Positions 42,525-50,828 of a stretch of DNA of 64,000 nt are shown one piece after another. Under the pieces are notes generated by a model. The model saw only the letters and a list, made by a program, of their open reading frames with translations, searched no databases and was not told where the DNA came from. Position 1 is the stretch's first letter. The number at the start of each line of letters is the position of its first letter. Both the position numbers and the translations under genes were made by a program. This stretch comes from Paenibacillus sp. MSJ-34 (GTDB lineage Bacteria > Bacillota > Bacilli > Paenibacillales > Paenibacillaceae), in the NCBI RefSeq assembly GCF_018918005.1, contig NZ_JAHLPR010000008.1, positions 62,001 through 126,000 of the forward strand, read 5' to 3'.

Positions 42525-43418
42525 ATGACCGATTTGTTATCCTTTGAAGCGTTCTCAGCTTATTATGAGAAGGAAGAGACATGCGCGAAAGCATGGTACG
42601 ACATGAGATGGCCGGACGGGTTCCGATGCCCCCGGTGTCAGCATCATGCCGCTTACGTCATTACGACCCGCAAACTCCCTCTATATGAATGCCAATCCTG
42701 TAGGGCGCAAACTTCGCTCATTGCCGGTACGGTCATGGAAGGCAGCCGCACCTCGCTGCGCAAATGGTTTCAGGCGATCTATCTCCATGCAAGGCCGGAG
42801 GGCATCAACGCGATACAATTATCCCGAATCATCGAGGTAACTTACAAAACCGCTTGGCTCATCTGCCACAAGCTGCGGTATGCCATGTCCCAGACGGAAT
42901 CGACGGAGCTGTTGTCCGGACTGGTTCGCATTTCGGAAGCGATCTATGCCTGGAGGCCCACGCCTGGCTCGAACTGGCATAAACAAGAACAACCTCTGCT
43001 CATCGGCGCTTCGGAGGACGAGAACGGGGTTATCGTGAAAATAAAAATCGAAAAACAACGGAAAGAACCGATCCAAACTAGCTTTAAGCCTTTTCCGGTC
43101 GATCATTTTATCGATCGTTACGTGGATCCGAAGGCGGCTGCCTGCGCGATTGTGACGCGCCGCATCGGACGCGACAGGAACCTAACGTTAATACGGCTTG
43201 GACGGGAAGTAGAAACGTGGCTTGCTTGCCGGTTCGGCGGCATTGGAAGCAAGCATCTGCAAGCTTATTTGAATCATTATTGTTATATGTTCAACCATAG
43301 CAATTCCTCGCTGAAATCGCTATTCAACAGTTGCGTTACTTCTCGAACGATTACGTATCCCAAACTCGTCGGCCGTGCTGTCGATACAGGTAAAGTTCCT
43401 TATAAAATCGCGTCCTGA
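42525..43418 (+). CDS. IS1595-type transposase homologue with lost catalytic motif
   Basis: A 297-residue protein. The N-terminal zinc ribbon of IS1595/ISXO2 transposases is clear: CPRC at 35-38 and CQSC at 56-59, followed by the helical region RKWFQAIYLHA and VTYKTAWLICHKLRYAM. The DDE-domain opening normally reads DETYIGG or similar; here residues 136-142 read ISEAIYA, so the first catalytic aspartate is missing. The C-terminal GSKHLQAYLNHYCYMFNHSN matches the family's final helix, but I cannot place the second and third acidic residues. AGGAGGG lies 7 nt upstream, with its own sigma-A promoter. No terminal inverted repeats or target duplication were seen. The frame is intact, so it may be a domesticated protein. 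Confidence 0.78.
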   Translation: MTDLLSFEAFSAYYEKEETCAKAWYDMRWPDGFRCPRCQHHAAYVITTRKLPLYECQSCRAQTSLIAGTVMEGSRTSLRKWFQAIYLHARPEGINAIQLSRIIEVTYKTAWLICHKLRYAMSQTESTELLSGLVRISEAIYAWRPTPGSNWHKQEQPLLIGASEDENGVIVKIKIEKQRKEPIQTSFKPFPVDHFIDRYVDPKAAACAIVTRRIGRDRNLTLIRLGREVETWLACRFGGIGSKHLQAYLNHYCYMFNHSNSSLKSLFNSCVTSRTITYPKLVGRAVDTGKVPYKIAS

Positions 43419-43678
43419 TCCATTATCCTTATTACGACTGTTTTCATGAGATGTCCCTTTTTATCACTTCCGTGGCAGAGACATAACTGAGTACCATTTT
43501 CCTGAACGAGAGGGATATCGACAAAGGGCGGAAAAAGGAGATACCGAAAAGGCAACAACCGATCCGCCCTACATTTCAAAAAAGTTACGGCATATAATTT
43601 ATGTTTTAATAGAGCGTTGCAATAGGGAAACATCCGATGAAGCTCGCCTGCAAACGGGCAATTCCATTGTAAGAACGT
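43419..43678. other. Gene-free stretch between the transposase-like gene and fumarase
   Basis: No credible coding region. It holds the inverted repeat copy at 43497-43568, 79 nt after the transposase stop; the rest shows nothing I can name. The fumarase promoter follows. Confidence 0.7.
43497..43568 (-). repeat. Dispersed repeat, inverted copy C1
   Basis: On the minus strand: GGCGGATCGGTTG, a TTCGGTATCTCC block, TTTTTCCGCCCTTTGTCG, ATATCCCTCTCGTTCAG. It is oriented opposite to B1/B2, so the transposase gene is bracketed by inverted copies, and it shares the GCGGATCG end with A3. Confidence 0.72.
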
Positions 43679-43707
43679 TGTCGAAGGTGTAAGATAAAGA
43701 TAAGAAT
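43679..43707 (+). promoter_or_regulatory. Candidate sigma-A promoter of fumarase gene
   Basis: TTGTCG (43679) and TAAGAA (43702) are 17 bp apart, 55 nt before the start. Confidence 0.45.
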
Positions 43708-43761
43708 AATTTTAAAGAAATAATATATAAGAAGCGCTAACAGAGAGGAGTTCCAAATCAT

Positions 43762-45303
43762 ATGCACCATTTTGAAGAAAGCGTGTACAACTTGATCGTT
43801 GAGACATCCACCAATTTGCCCGCGGATGTGCGCAAAGCGGTGAAAGCGGCGCGGGAAGCGGAAGATCGGGCGACGCGCGCCGGGCTCTCGTTGTCCACGA
43901 TCGCGCAAAATATTGAAATGGCGGAATATAATGTGTCCCCGATTTGCCAAGACACGGGGATGCCTACCTTTATCGTGCATACGCCTGTCGGCGCCAACCA
44001 GATCGTCATGAAACGGCAAATTCAAAGCGCGATCCAACGGGCGACGAAGGACGGAAAGCTGCGCCCGAATTCGGTCGATTCTTTGACCGGAGCGAATAGC
44101 GGCGATAATATCGGGCCGGGTGTGCCCGTGATCCATTTCGAACAATGGGAACGAGAAGAGATCGATATTCGTTTGATACTAAAAGGCGGCGGCTGCGAAA
44201 ATAAAAACATTCAATACAGCCTTCCCGCCGAACTGGAAGGTGTGGGCAAAGCGGGCCGCGACTTGGACGGCATCCGCAAATGCATTATGCACGCGGTATA
44301 CCAGGCGCAAGGCCAAGGATGCAGCGCCGGGTTTATCGGCGTAGGCGTCGGCGGCGACCGGACGACCGGCTATGAACTAGCGAAACAACAATTGTTCCGC
44401 CGCGTCGACGACACGAATCCGAATCCCGATTTGCGGAAGTTGGAGGAGTATGTCATGGAAAACGCCAACAAGCTGGGCATCGGCACGATGGGATTTGGCG
44501 GGCAAGTGACGCTTCTCGGCTGCAAAATCGGCGCGATGGACCGGCTGCCGGCCAGCTTCTTCGTGTCGGTCGCGTATAACTGCTGGGCGTTCCGCCGCCA
44601 AGGCGTTCTGCTTAACGCCGAAACGGGCGAAATCAAGGAATGGATCTACGAACGCGGCAGTGAAACGGCGATGAGGGACGAAGCCGCGGCCGCACCTGCA
44701 ACGGAACAGCAAAACGAAGAACAGCGCCGCGAGGTCGTACTGACGACGCCGATTACGGAAGAACAAATCCGCAGCTTGCGCGTAGGGGATGTTGTCGTTA
44801 TCTCCGGCGAAATGCATACAGGCCGCGACGCGCTGCATAAATATTTGATGGACCACGACGCTCCGGTCGATTTGAACGGTGCGGTTATCTATCATTGCGG
44901 ACCGGTCATGCTGAAAGACGAGCAAGGCTGGCATGTTAAAGCGGCAGGACCGACGACGAGCATTCGCGAGGAACCGTATCAAGGCGATATTATTAAAAAA
45001 TTCGGCATACGAGCGGTCATCGGCAAAGGCGGAATGGGACCGAAGACGCTCCAAGCGCTGCAGGAGCACGGAGGGGTCTATTTGAACGCCATCGGCGGCG
45101 CGGCGCAATATTATGCCGAATGCATTAAGCAAGTGAACGGCGTAGACTTTATGGAGTTCGGCATTCCCGAGGCGATGTGGCATTTGCAAGTAGAAGGATT
45201 TGCCGCTATCGTTACGATGGATTCGCATGGCAACAGCCTGCATGCCGACGTGGAGAAGGACTCTCTTGCCAAATTGGCGCAATTTCAAGAACGCGTATTT
45301 TAA
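43762..45303 (+). CDS. Class I (iron-sulfur) fumarate hydratase
   Basis: Reversibly hydrates fumarate to malate using a [4Fe-4S] cluster; 513 residues with alpha and beta parts fused. The alpha part (1 to about 290) shows ICQDTGMP with Cys62, GGGCENKN, QGQGCSAGFIGVGVGGDR, and QVTLLGCKIG. An acidic Gln/Glu linker (about 310-325) leads to the beta part (about 330-513) with SGEMHTGRDALHKYL, IIKKFGIRAVIGKGGMGP and EAMWHLQVEGFAAIV. GAGAGGAG lies upstream of the ATG. Bacillus subtilis uses class II CitG, so this oxygen-sensitive type is a difference. A terminator lies 8-40 nt after the stop. Confidence 0.93.
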   Translation: MHHFEESVYNLIVETSTNLPADVRKAVKAAREAEDRATRAGLSLSTIAQNIEMAEYNVSPICQDTGMPTFIVHTPVGANQIVMKRQIQSAIQRATKDGKLRPNSVDSLTGANSGDNIGPGVPVIHFEQWEREEIDIRLILKGGGCENKNIQYSLPAELEGVGKAGRDLDGIRKCIMHAVYQAQGQGCSAGFIGVGVGGDRTTGYELAKQQLFRRVDDTNPNPDLRKLEEYVMENANKLGIGTMGFGGQVTLLGCKIGAMDRLPASFFVSVAYNCWAFRRQGVLLNAETGEIKEWIYERGSETAMRDEAAAAPATEQQNEEQRREVVLTTPITEEQIRSLRVGDVVVISGEMHTGRDALHKYLMDHDAPVDLNGAVIYHCGPVMLKDEQGWHVKAAGPTTSIREEPYQGDIIKKFGIRAVIGKGGMGPKTLQALQEHGGVYLNAIGGAAQYYAECIKQVNGVDFMEFGIPEAMWHLQVEGFAAIVTMDSHGNSLHADVEKDSLAKLAQFQERVF

Positions 45304-45310
45304 AATGTGC

Positions 45311-45350
45311 GGAAACCCGGTATCCTGTTGATACCTGGGTTTCTTTTTGT
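45311..45350 (+). terminator. Terminator of fumarase gene
   Basis: GAAACCC and GGTATC pair with GATACC and GGGTTTC around CTGTT with one bulged base, followed by CTTTTTG. It lies inside the open frame upstream of phoR, which supports the later phoR start. Confidence 0.8.
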
Positions 45351-45402
45351 TACCCTTGTTTCGTACGTCATAATGGATTTCATGAAAAGGAATGAAAATT
45401 CG

Positions 45403-47241
45403 ATGCGGAAATTTCGCGTACGCTTAACGGTGATTTTGATCGCGATCGTCGGTTTGTCCGTGCTTGCGGCCGGCATGCTCTCCGTTCGCATGTTCCAACA
45501 ATCGCATTTGTCGGCATTAGAGGAAAATATGGACCGTGAAATTAAAATGATACTTGAGATGTTTCCTTGGCTGCCGGCTTCGGAAGACGAAGCGGAACAG
45601 TTCGCTTATTATACCGATGCCGCCAAACAATTGAGCGAAAGCACGGAAGCGCGGGTTACGTTTATTCGCAGCGACGGGCAGGTGATCGGCGACTCCGAGC
45701 ACGATCCGCGTACGATGGAAAACCACGCCGGACGCGAGGAAATTATAGCGGCGGATCGGACGGGCCGCGGCAGCCAGATTCGTTTCAGCGAAACATTGGG
45801 ACATAATATGCTGTATGTGGCAATCCCTGCGAAGAATCCTTCTTTTCAAGGATACGTCAGGCTTGCGATGAGCATCAACGATGTTGAAGCGGACATCCGC
45901 CAGCTTTGGATCTATTTGTTCGGCGGTTTGCTCGTTCTGTTCGCGCTGGCGGCGCTCGTCAGTTTTCGCATCGCATTCGGCCTGACGCGGCCGCTCGAGC
46001 ATATTACGAAAGTGGCGTACATGATCTCGCGCAAAAATTATAAAGCGCGGGTCGACGTCCGTAAAATCGACGAAATCGGCCAGCTCGGCGCGGCGATCAA
46101 TACGATGGCGGACAGCCTGCAGGAACAGATGAATCATATCCGCGAAAATGAGCACCGATTGCAAAACGTACTGGAAAATATGATCAACGGCGTCATGATG
46201 GCGGATCAGCACGGCACGATCGTGCTTGCCAACCAGTCTGCCGAAACGATACTCGGGCTGGAAGCGAAACAGTTGGCCGGGAAAAATTACAAGGACATTA
46301 AGCAGCATCATGCTTTGGTTCAGTTTATTGCGGAAGGCTTGGAACGAAAAGAAATGATGCGCGACGAGGTAACCGTATATTTGCCCGAAGAAAAACTGCT
46401 CGACGTCAACCTGGTGCCTATGTATTTCGACGATCGGAAATGGGTCGGCATGCTCGTTCTGCTGCAAGATATGACGGCGATTCGCCGCCTCGAGCGGATG
46501 CGCAGCGAATTTGTCGCCAACGTGTCGCATGAATTGAAAACGCCGGTTGCCGCGGTCAAAGGGTTTGCGGAAACTTTGCTCAGCGGAGCCGTTAACGACG
46601 CGGAAACGACAAGAGCGTTTTTGCAAATTATATACGACGAGAGCGATCGGCTTAACCGGTTGATCGGCGACATTCTCGAACTGTCCAAGATCGAGTCGAA
46701 ACGATCGCCGCTGCAATTTTCTCCGGTACATTTGCAAAGCTTTATCGATAAGACGGTTGAAATGTTGCGCACGGAAGCGGCGAAAAAAAATATCGCCCTC
46801 GAATCGCAGGTGCCCGAATATTTATTTGCGGAAGCGGACGAGGATCGGCTGCGCCAAATTCTCATTAACGTGCTGTCCAACGGCATCAGCTATACGCCGC
46901 AAGGCGGCAAAGTGAAAGTTACCGCAGAGCCGATCGCGCAAGCCGCGGGCGAACGGAATGACGAGGCAAGCGATGCGGATCCCGAAGAGTATGAAACGAT
47001 ACGCATTACGATTTCGGATACCGGCATCGGGATACCGAAGCCGGATTTGCCGCGTATCTTCGAACGGTTCTACCGCGTCGACAAGGCGCGTTCCCGCAGC
47101 TCGGGCGGCACCGGATTGGGCTTATCGATCGTGAAGCACTTGGTTGAACTGCATAAAGGGACGATTCAAGTGGAAAGCGAGCTAGGAATAGGTACCAGCT
47201 TCATCATCGATATACCGGTCATCCAACAGCAAATCGAGTAA
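45403..47241 (+). CDS. phoR: Phosphate sensor histidine kinase PhoR
   Basis: Membrane sensor kinase, 612 residues. Transmembrane helices at about 10-28 and 165-187 flank an extracytoplasmic domain. HAMP follows (about 190-240), then PAS (about 255-360), the HisKA H-box FVANVSHELKTPVAAVKGFAE (phosphorylated His), and an HATPase region with NVLSNGISYTPQG, DTGIGIP and GGTGLGLSIVKHL. I chose ATG 45403 with AAAAGGAA upstream; a longer frame to 45307 starts inside the fumarase terminator. PhoR precedes phoP here, the reverse of B. subtilis, where phoP comes first. Assignment as PhoR rests on its partner and the PHO boxes. Confidence 0.92.
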   Translation: MRKFRVRLTVILIAIVGLSVLAAGMLSVRMFQQSHLSALEENMDREIKMILEMFPWLPASEDEAEQFAYYTDAAKQLSESTEARVTFIRSDGQVIGDSEHDPRTMENHAGREEIIAADRTGRGSQIRFSETLGHNMLYVAIPAKNPSFQGYVRLAMSINDVEADIRQLWIYLFGGLLVLFALAALVSFRIAFGLTRPLEHITKVAYMISRKNYKARVDVRKIDEIGQLGAAINTMADSLQEQMNHIRENEHRLQNVLENMINGVMMADQHGTIVLANQSAETILGLEAKQLAGKNYKDIKQHHALVQFIAEGLERKEMMRDEVTVYLPEEKLLDVNLVPMYFDDRKWVGMLVLLQDMTAIRRLERMRSEFVANVSHELKTPVAAVKGFAETLLSGAVNDAETTRAFLQIIYDESDRLNRLIGDILELSKIESKRSPLQFSPVHLQSFIDKTVEMLRTEAAKKNIALESQVPEYLFAEADEDRLRQILINVLSNGISYTPQGGKVKVTAEPIAQAAGERNDEASDADPEEYETIRITISDTGIGIPKPDLPRIFERFYRVDKARSRSSGGTGLGLSIVKHLVELHKGTIQVESELGIGTSFIIDIPVIQQQIE

Positions 47242-47242
47242 A

Positions 47243-47281
47243 TTAACGATCCGTTTACACGAAATTTACACTCCGTTTACA
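47243..47281 (+). promoter_or_regulatory. PHO box upstream of phoP
   Basis: TTTACA occurs at 47254, 47265 and 47276, exactly 11 bp apart; a weaker TTAACG lies at 47243 in the same phase. This matches PhoP-binding repeats (TT-A/T/C-ACA with 5-bp spacers). A TATGAT-type -10 follows. Confidence 0.8.
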
Positions 47282-47343
47282 AATGTATGATAAGATAAAA
47301 ATGTTAACTCGGCTCAGTTCTTTGGTAAACGAAGGAGGTTGTC

Positions 47344-48066
47344 ATGTCGCATAAGGTGCTGATAATAGAAGACGAACCGACGCTCGCCAGATTGCTATCG
47401 TACAATTTAGCGCAGGAAGGTTACGACATCAAGGTGGTCGACCATGGGACGGAAGGGCTGCAGGCGGGGCTGAGCGAGCATTTCGATTTGATCATACTGG
47501 ATATTATGCTTCCCGGCATGAACGGATTTGAAATATTGGCGAAGATGAGACAAGCCGGCAAACGGACGCCGGTCATTATATTAACCGCTCGCAACGCGGA
47601 GGAAGAAGTGGTGCAAGGTTTGAAAAGCGGCGCCGACGATTATATTACGAAACCGTTCGGCGTTGCGGAGCTGCTGGCGCGCGTATCGGCGGTGCTGCGG
47701 CGCTTCTCCGGGGAGGAGGTTCCGCTCCAAGCGGCCGCCGACCATGAGAAAACGATCGAAATCGGCGAACTGAAAATTTACCCGGAACGTTACGAAGTGC
47801 TTCTTCACGGGGGCTCGATCCCGCTGCGGCCCAAAGAGTTCGAAGTGCTGCTCTATCTGGTGCAGCGGCCGGGGATGGTCATTTCGCGGGACGATTTGAT
47901 GAATGTCGTGTGGGGATTCGACTATATCGGGGGTCAGCGAACGGTAGACGTTCACGTCAGTTCCTTGCGCAAAAAACTGGAGATGAATCAACAAACGGTG
48001 CAAATCGACTCGATTCGCGGCGTCGGATACAAACTGGTCGTAAAAAAGTCTTCTCATTCCGTTTAA
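47344..48066 (+). CDS. phoP: Phosphate response regulator PhoP
   Basis: OmpR-type response regulator, 240 residues. The receiver domain has acidic ED at 9-10, phosphoacceptor Asp53 in LIILDIMLPGMNG, and the conserved lysine in DDYITKPF. The C-terminal winged helix begins near residue 140 (KIYPERYEVLLHG) and has RPKEFEVLLYLVQRPG and TVDVHVSSLRKKLE. GAAGGAGG lies upstream of the ATG. A 102-nt gap from phoR carries a PHO box, so phoP can be transcribed on its own and probably autoregulates. A terminator overlaps its stop. Confidence 0.95.
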   Translation: MSHKVLIIEDEPTLARLLSYNLAQEGYDIKVVDHGTEGLQAGLSEHFDLIILDIMLPGMNGFEILAKMRQAGKRTPVIILTARNAEEEVVQGLKSGADDYITKPFGVAELLARVSAVLRRFSGEEVPLQAAADHEKTIEIGELKIYPERYEVLLHGGSIPLRPKEFEVLLYLVQRPGMVISRDDLMNVVWGFDYIGGQRTVDVHVSSLRKKLEMNQQTVQIDSIRGVGYKLVVKKSSHSV

Positions 48067-48087
48067 GGAATACGGAGACTTTTTTTC
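48042..48087 (+). terminator. Terminator overlapping the phoP 3' end
   Basis: AAAAAAGTCT pairs with AGACTTTTTT, with an inner ATTCC/GGAAT pairing; the stop codon of phoP lies in the loop region. The A-run on one side also suits the convergent cyd operon. Confidence 0.75.
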
Positions 48088-48093
48088 GTTGCA

Positions 48094-48192
48094 TTACGAA
48101 GGATCCTCGCTGCGTCCCGCCCACCAAAACACAATAACGACCGACACGATAAGAAGTAGGATCGGCGCGTAAAAAAGAAAAAACGCGTGCAT
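48094..48192 (-). CDS. cydS: Cytochrome bd oxidase small subunit CydS
   Basis: A 32-residue protein: one membrane helix from about residue 3 to 25 (FFLFYAPILLLIVSVVIVF) followed by WWAGRSEDPS. The pattern Phe-Leu, Tyr-Ala-Pro, Val-Ser-Val-Val, Phe-Trp matches CydS of the Geobacillus bd oxidase, as I remember it. In that structure CydS shields heme b558 and stabilises CydA. It begins 17 nt after cydB on the same strand. It is the last gene of the operon and is too short for routine ORF callers. Confidence 0.8.
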   Translation of the reverse strand: MHAFFLFYAPILLLIVSVVIVFWWAGRSEDPS

Positions 48193-48209
48193 GGAAACGT
48201 CATTCCTTT

Positions 48210-49232
48210 CTATTTTCTTCCCAGCTTGCCTTGGACGTAAGTGGAATCGAACAAAAAGAGGCGGAGCAACAAATATAAGGACGGAATGAGCACAAGCAAT
48301 CCGAGAAGAAACGCGGCGATTAATGCGACGGCCATCTCCGGATTCGTAAAGTGCTCGTAAATCGTCAAGTAAGGGTATAGCAAATAAGGCAAGTGCGATT
48401 TTCCGTATCCGAAAAAGGCGAATCCAAACTGCAAAATAACGAGTGCGAACGCGTAATTGTAGAAACGGCCCTTCCATACGAAATAAACCGCGACGGCAAA
48501 ACAGACGAACGAAGCGGCGAACATCCAGGCATTGGCGACCATATTGTCAAAATGCAGCGGATTATGAGCGCGAATGGCGAAAAAAACGAGCAGACTGCTT
48601 GCGATCGTCGGCGCGGACCAACTGAGCGCATAGCGGCGCAGCACTTTCAAAGCTTCGGCATCCTTCGCTTTGTCGGCATAATAGGTCAGGAACATGGCGG
48701 AAATATAGAGTACGCTAACCAAAGCGAGCAGGACGACCGACCAGGCGTAGCCGCTCGTAAACAATTTGCCGTACGAAATGGACACGCCGCCGCCTCTCTC
48801 TTCGATAAATCCTCCTTCGGATATGGACAACACCGTCGACAACGCGGCCGGAATGAGCAGGCCGCTTGCGCCGTACAAGAACATATAGAACGTATTTTCC
48901 CGGTTCCCATACGTGCTGAATACATAATAGGAGCCGCGAATCGCGAGCAGAACGATGGCGACGCTGCCGGGAACCAGCAAGGCGGTTCCGTAGTAGTAAG
49001 CCGTATCCGGAAAGAAACCGACGATGCCGACGAAGAAAAATACGAGAAATACGTTCGTCACTTCCCATACCGGCGTCAAGTAGAGTTCGATGACAGGGTT
49101 GATTTGATGTCTTTTTCCCGTAATTAGACTGTAATAACTGAAAAAGCCCGCCCCGAAATCGATCGAGGCGACGATAAGATAGCCGAACAAGAACACCCAT
49201 AGCACCGTGATCCCCAACAATTCATAGCCCAT
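48210..49232 (-). CDS. cydB: Cytochrome bd ubiquinol oxidase subunit II (CydB)
   Basis: Integral membrane subunit of the bd-type terminal oxidase, 340 residues. Eight or nine hydrophobic helices run through the sequence. Family marks include FGYLIVASIDFGAGFFSYY at the start, VIELYLTPVWEVTNVFLVFFFVG (about 46-68), and a C-terminal end with LLVLIPSLYLLLRLFLF. The ATG at 49232 follows GAGGGGGCCATG-type purine sequence. It lies 31 nt after cydA and 17 nt before cydS. This protein partners CydA, which holds the hemes. Confidence 0.94.
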   Translation of the reverse strand: MGYELLGITVLWVFLFGYLIVASIDFGAGFFSYYSLITGKRHQINPVIELYLTPVWEVTNVFLVFFFVGIVGFFPDTAYYYGTALLVPGSVAIVLLAIRGSYYVFSTYGNRENTFYMFLYGASGLLIPAALSTVLSISEGGFIEERGGGVSISYGKLFTSGYAWSVVLLALVSVLYISAMFLTYYADKAKDAEALKVLRRYALSWSAPTIASSLLVFFAIRAHNPLHFDNMVANAWMFAASFVCFAVAVYFVWKGRFYNYAFALVILQFGFAFFGYGKSHLPYLLYPYLTIYEHFTNPEMAVALIAAFLLGLLVLIPSLYLLLRLFLFDSTYVQGKLGRK

Positions 49233-49263
49233 TCAAACATGGCCCCCTCAATGCGCACAAATG

Positions 49264-50607
49264 TTAATCATCCATATTCCGCGCGCGAATTTCCGCTTCC
49301 GCCGGGTTGTTTCGGAACATTCTCAGCAAGATGGCCGAGCTGCTGACGCCTAGTATTGCGTACAGGAGCGCGAACAGCCATAGCATCGTATCGACATGCC
49401 CCGATGTCGTGGCGCCTTGCGCCGTTCTCATGATGCCAACCAGAATCCACGGTTGTCTGCCGACTTCCGTATACATCCAACCGAATTCGATCGCCAGGAA
49501 AGCAAGCGGAGCGCCGAGGACGATAAAATAGTGAAGCAGGCGCGCCGTCCGCGGAACGGCATGCTTGCGCCGTTTGCGGTAGGCGATGACGTACCAGACG
49601 CCGACGGCGATAAGATACATGCCGATCGCCACCATCGAGTCGAATAAATAATGCGTCACGAGCGGCGGCCAAAGCTCCTTGGGCGTCTCGCTCAACCCGC
49701 GAACTTCGGCGCCAGGGTCGCCATGCGCCAAAATGCTGAGCGCGTACGGAATTTTGAGGCCAAGCCTCACTTCGTTATTCCGGTCAAGATATCCGCCGAG
49801 AATGAGCGGCGCATGCGTGCCTGTTTCAAAATGCCACTCGGCCGCCGCCAGTTTCTCCGGTTGGTACGAAGCGAGAAATTTGCCCGACAGGTCGCCGAGG
49901 ACAAAAGTCGTCAACGCAAACACCAATCCGGAAGTCATCGTTAGTTTCAAAGCCTTGCGATAATATATATGGCTTCGGCCTTTCAACAGCGAAACGGCGG
50001 CAATCGCCGCCAGAAGAAACGCGCATGCGACATAGGCGGTGGCGAGCACATGCGCCACTTTGGTCGGCATCGCCGGATTCAGCATCGCCGCGATCGGCCG
50101 AATGTCCGTCGGGCTTCCGTCTTCGAGCCTGAATCCCTGCGGCGTATTCATAAACGCATTGACGCATGTAATGAAAAAGGCGGAAGCCGAGGAACCGATC
50201 GCCACGGGTATGAGCAAATACAGGTGAAGCAGCGGTTGTTTGAACCGATCCCATGTGTATAAATAGATCCCGAGAAAGATCGCTTCCACGAAAAAGGCGA
50301 ACGTCTCCATGAACAAGGGCAATGCGATCAATTGGCCCGCGACGCGCATAAAACTCGGCCACAGCAAACTAAGCTGCAGCCCGATCGCGGTACCCGTCAC
50401 GACGCCGACGGCCGCCGTAATCGTATAGCCGCGAGCCCAGCGGCGCGCCATCAAAGAGTAGTGCGGATCGCGGCGTCTTACGCCCATCCATTCCGCGAGC
50501 GCGATGAAGATCGGCACCCCGACGCCGATTGTGGCGAACACGATGTGAAAGGCCAGCGTCAAACCGGTTAATATCCGGCTGTAAACGACCGGATCGTAAG
50601 GGAACAT
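49264..50607 (-). CDS. cydA: Cytochrome bd ubiquinol oxidase subunit I (CydA)
   Basis: Heme-bearing subunit of the bd oxidase, which reduces oxygen to water with quinol; 447 residues. His21 in LAFHIVFATIGVG is the probable heme b595 ligand; FMETFAFFVEAIFLG carries the conserved acidic heme/proton residues; KVAHVLATAYVACAF has the b558 histidine; GRQPWILVGIMRT is the C-terminal conserved motif with Met. The quinol-binding loop is short, as in Gram-positive CydA. ATG 50607 has AAGGAGTGA upstream. The operon continues with cydB and cydS. Expression under low oxygen is usual; no Rex site was found. Confidence 0.95.
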   Translation of the reverse strand: MFPYDPVVYSRILTGLTLAFHIVFATIGVGVPIFIALAEWMGVRRRDPHYSLMARRWARGYTITAAVGVVTGTAIGLQLSLLWPSFMRVAGQLIALPLFMETFAFFVEAIFLGIYLYTWDRFKQPLLHLYLLIPVAIGSSASAFFITCVNAFMNTPQGFRLEDGSPTDIRPIAAMLNPAMPTKVAHVLATAYVACAFLLAAIAAVSLLKGRSHIYYRKALKLTMTSGLVFALTTFVLGDLSGKFLASYQPEKLAAAEWHFETGTHAPLILGGYLDRNNEVRLGLKIPYALSILAHGDPGAEVRGLSETPKELWPPLVTHYLFDSMVAIGMYLIAVGVWYVIAYRKRRKHAVPRTARLLHYFIVLGAPLAFLAIEFGWMYTEVGRQPWILVGIMRTAQGATTSGHVDTMLWLFALLYAILGVSSSAILLRMFRNNPAEAEIRARNMDD

Positions 50608-50623
50608 CCCGCGTCACTCCTTC

Positions 50624-50734
50624 TCATAAGTGCCGGATAATAGAAAAAAGCATAATCAGCGCGATAATGAAACAGAGCGCGATTAATCTGCTCTCCTGTT
50701 TGCGAATGGGATCGGAACGATAGCGTTTCGTCAT
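50624..50734 (-). CDS. 36-residue membrane protein upstream of cydA
   Basis: An uncharacterised small protein: basic N-terminus (MTKRYRSDPIRKQESR) and one hydrophobic helix (LIALCFIIALIMLFSII) ending RHL. CGGAGGAAGT precedes the ATG with ideal spacing, and the stop is 16 nt before cydA, so it is likely the first gene of the cyd operon. It resembles no bd accessory protein I know (CydS, CydX/CydH are C-terminal to CydB or different). The strong ribosome site, helix and position argue for expression; conservation is unknown. Confidence 0.55.
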   Translation of the reverse strand: MTKRYRSDPIRKQESRLIALCFIIALIMLFSIIRHL

Positions 50735-50828
50735 ACTTCCTCCGTCTTTTGCCGCGAGTTTGTGCGTTGCAATATTGATTAATTTTCCCTCTTTTTCCGT
50801 TATTACACCAACCTTGTATTTGCCACAA

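Noticed and set aside
50735-50828. Rex-type operator for the cyd operon
   Set aside because: I looked for TTGTGA-N6-TCACAA-type palindromes before the small gene and cydA and found none convincing.
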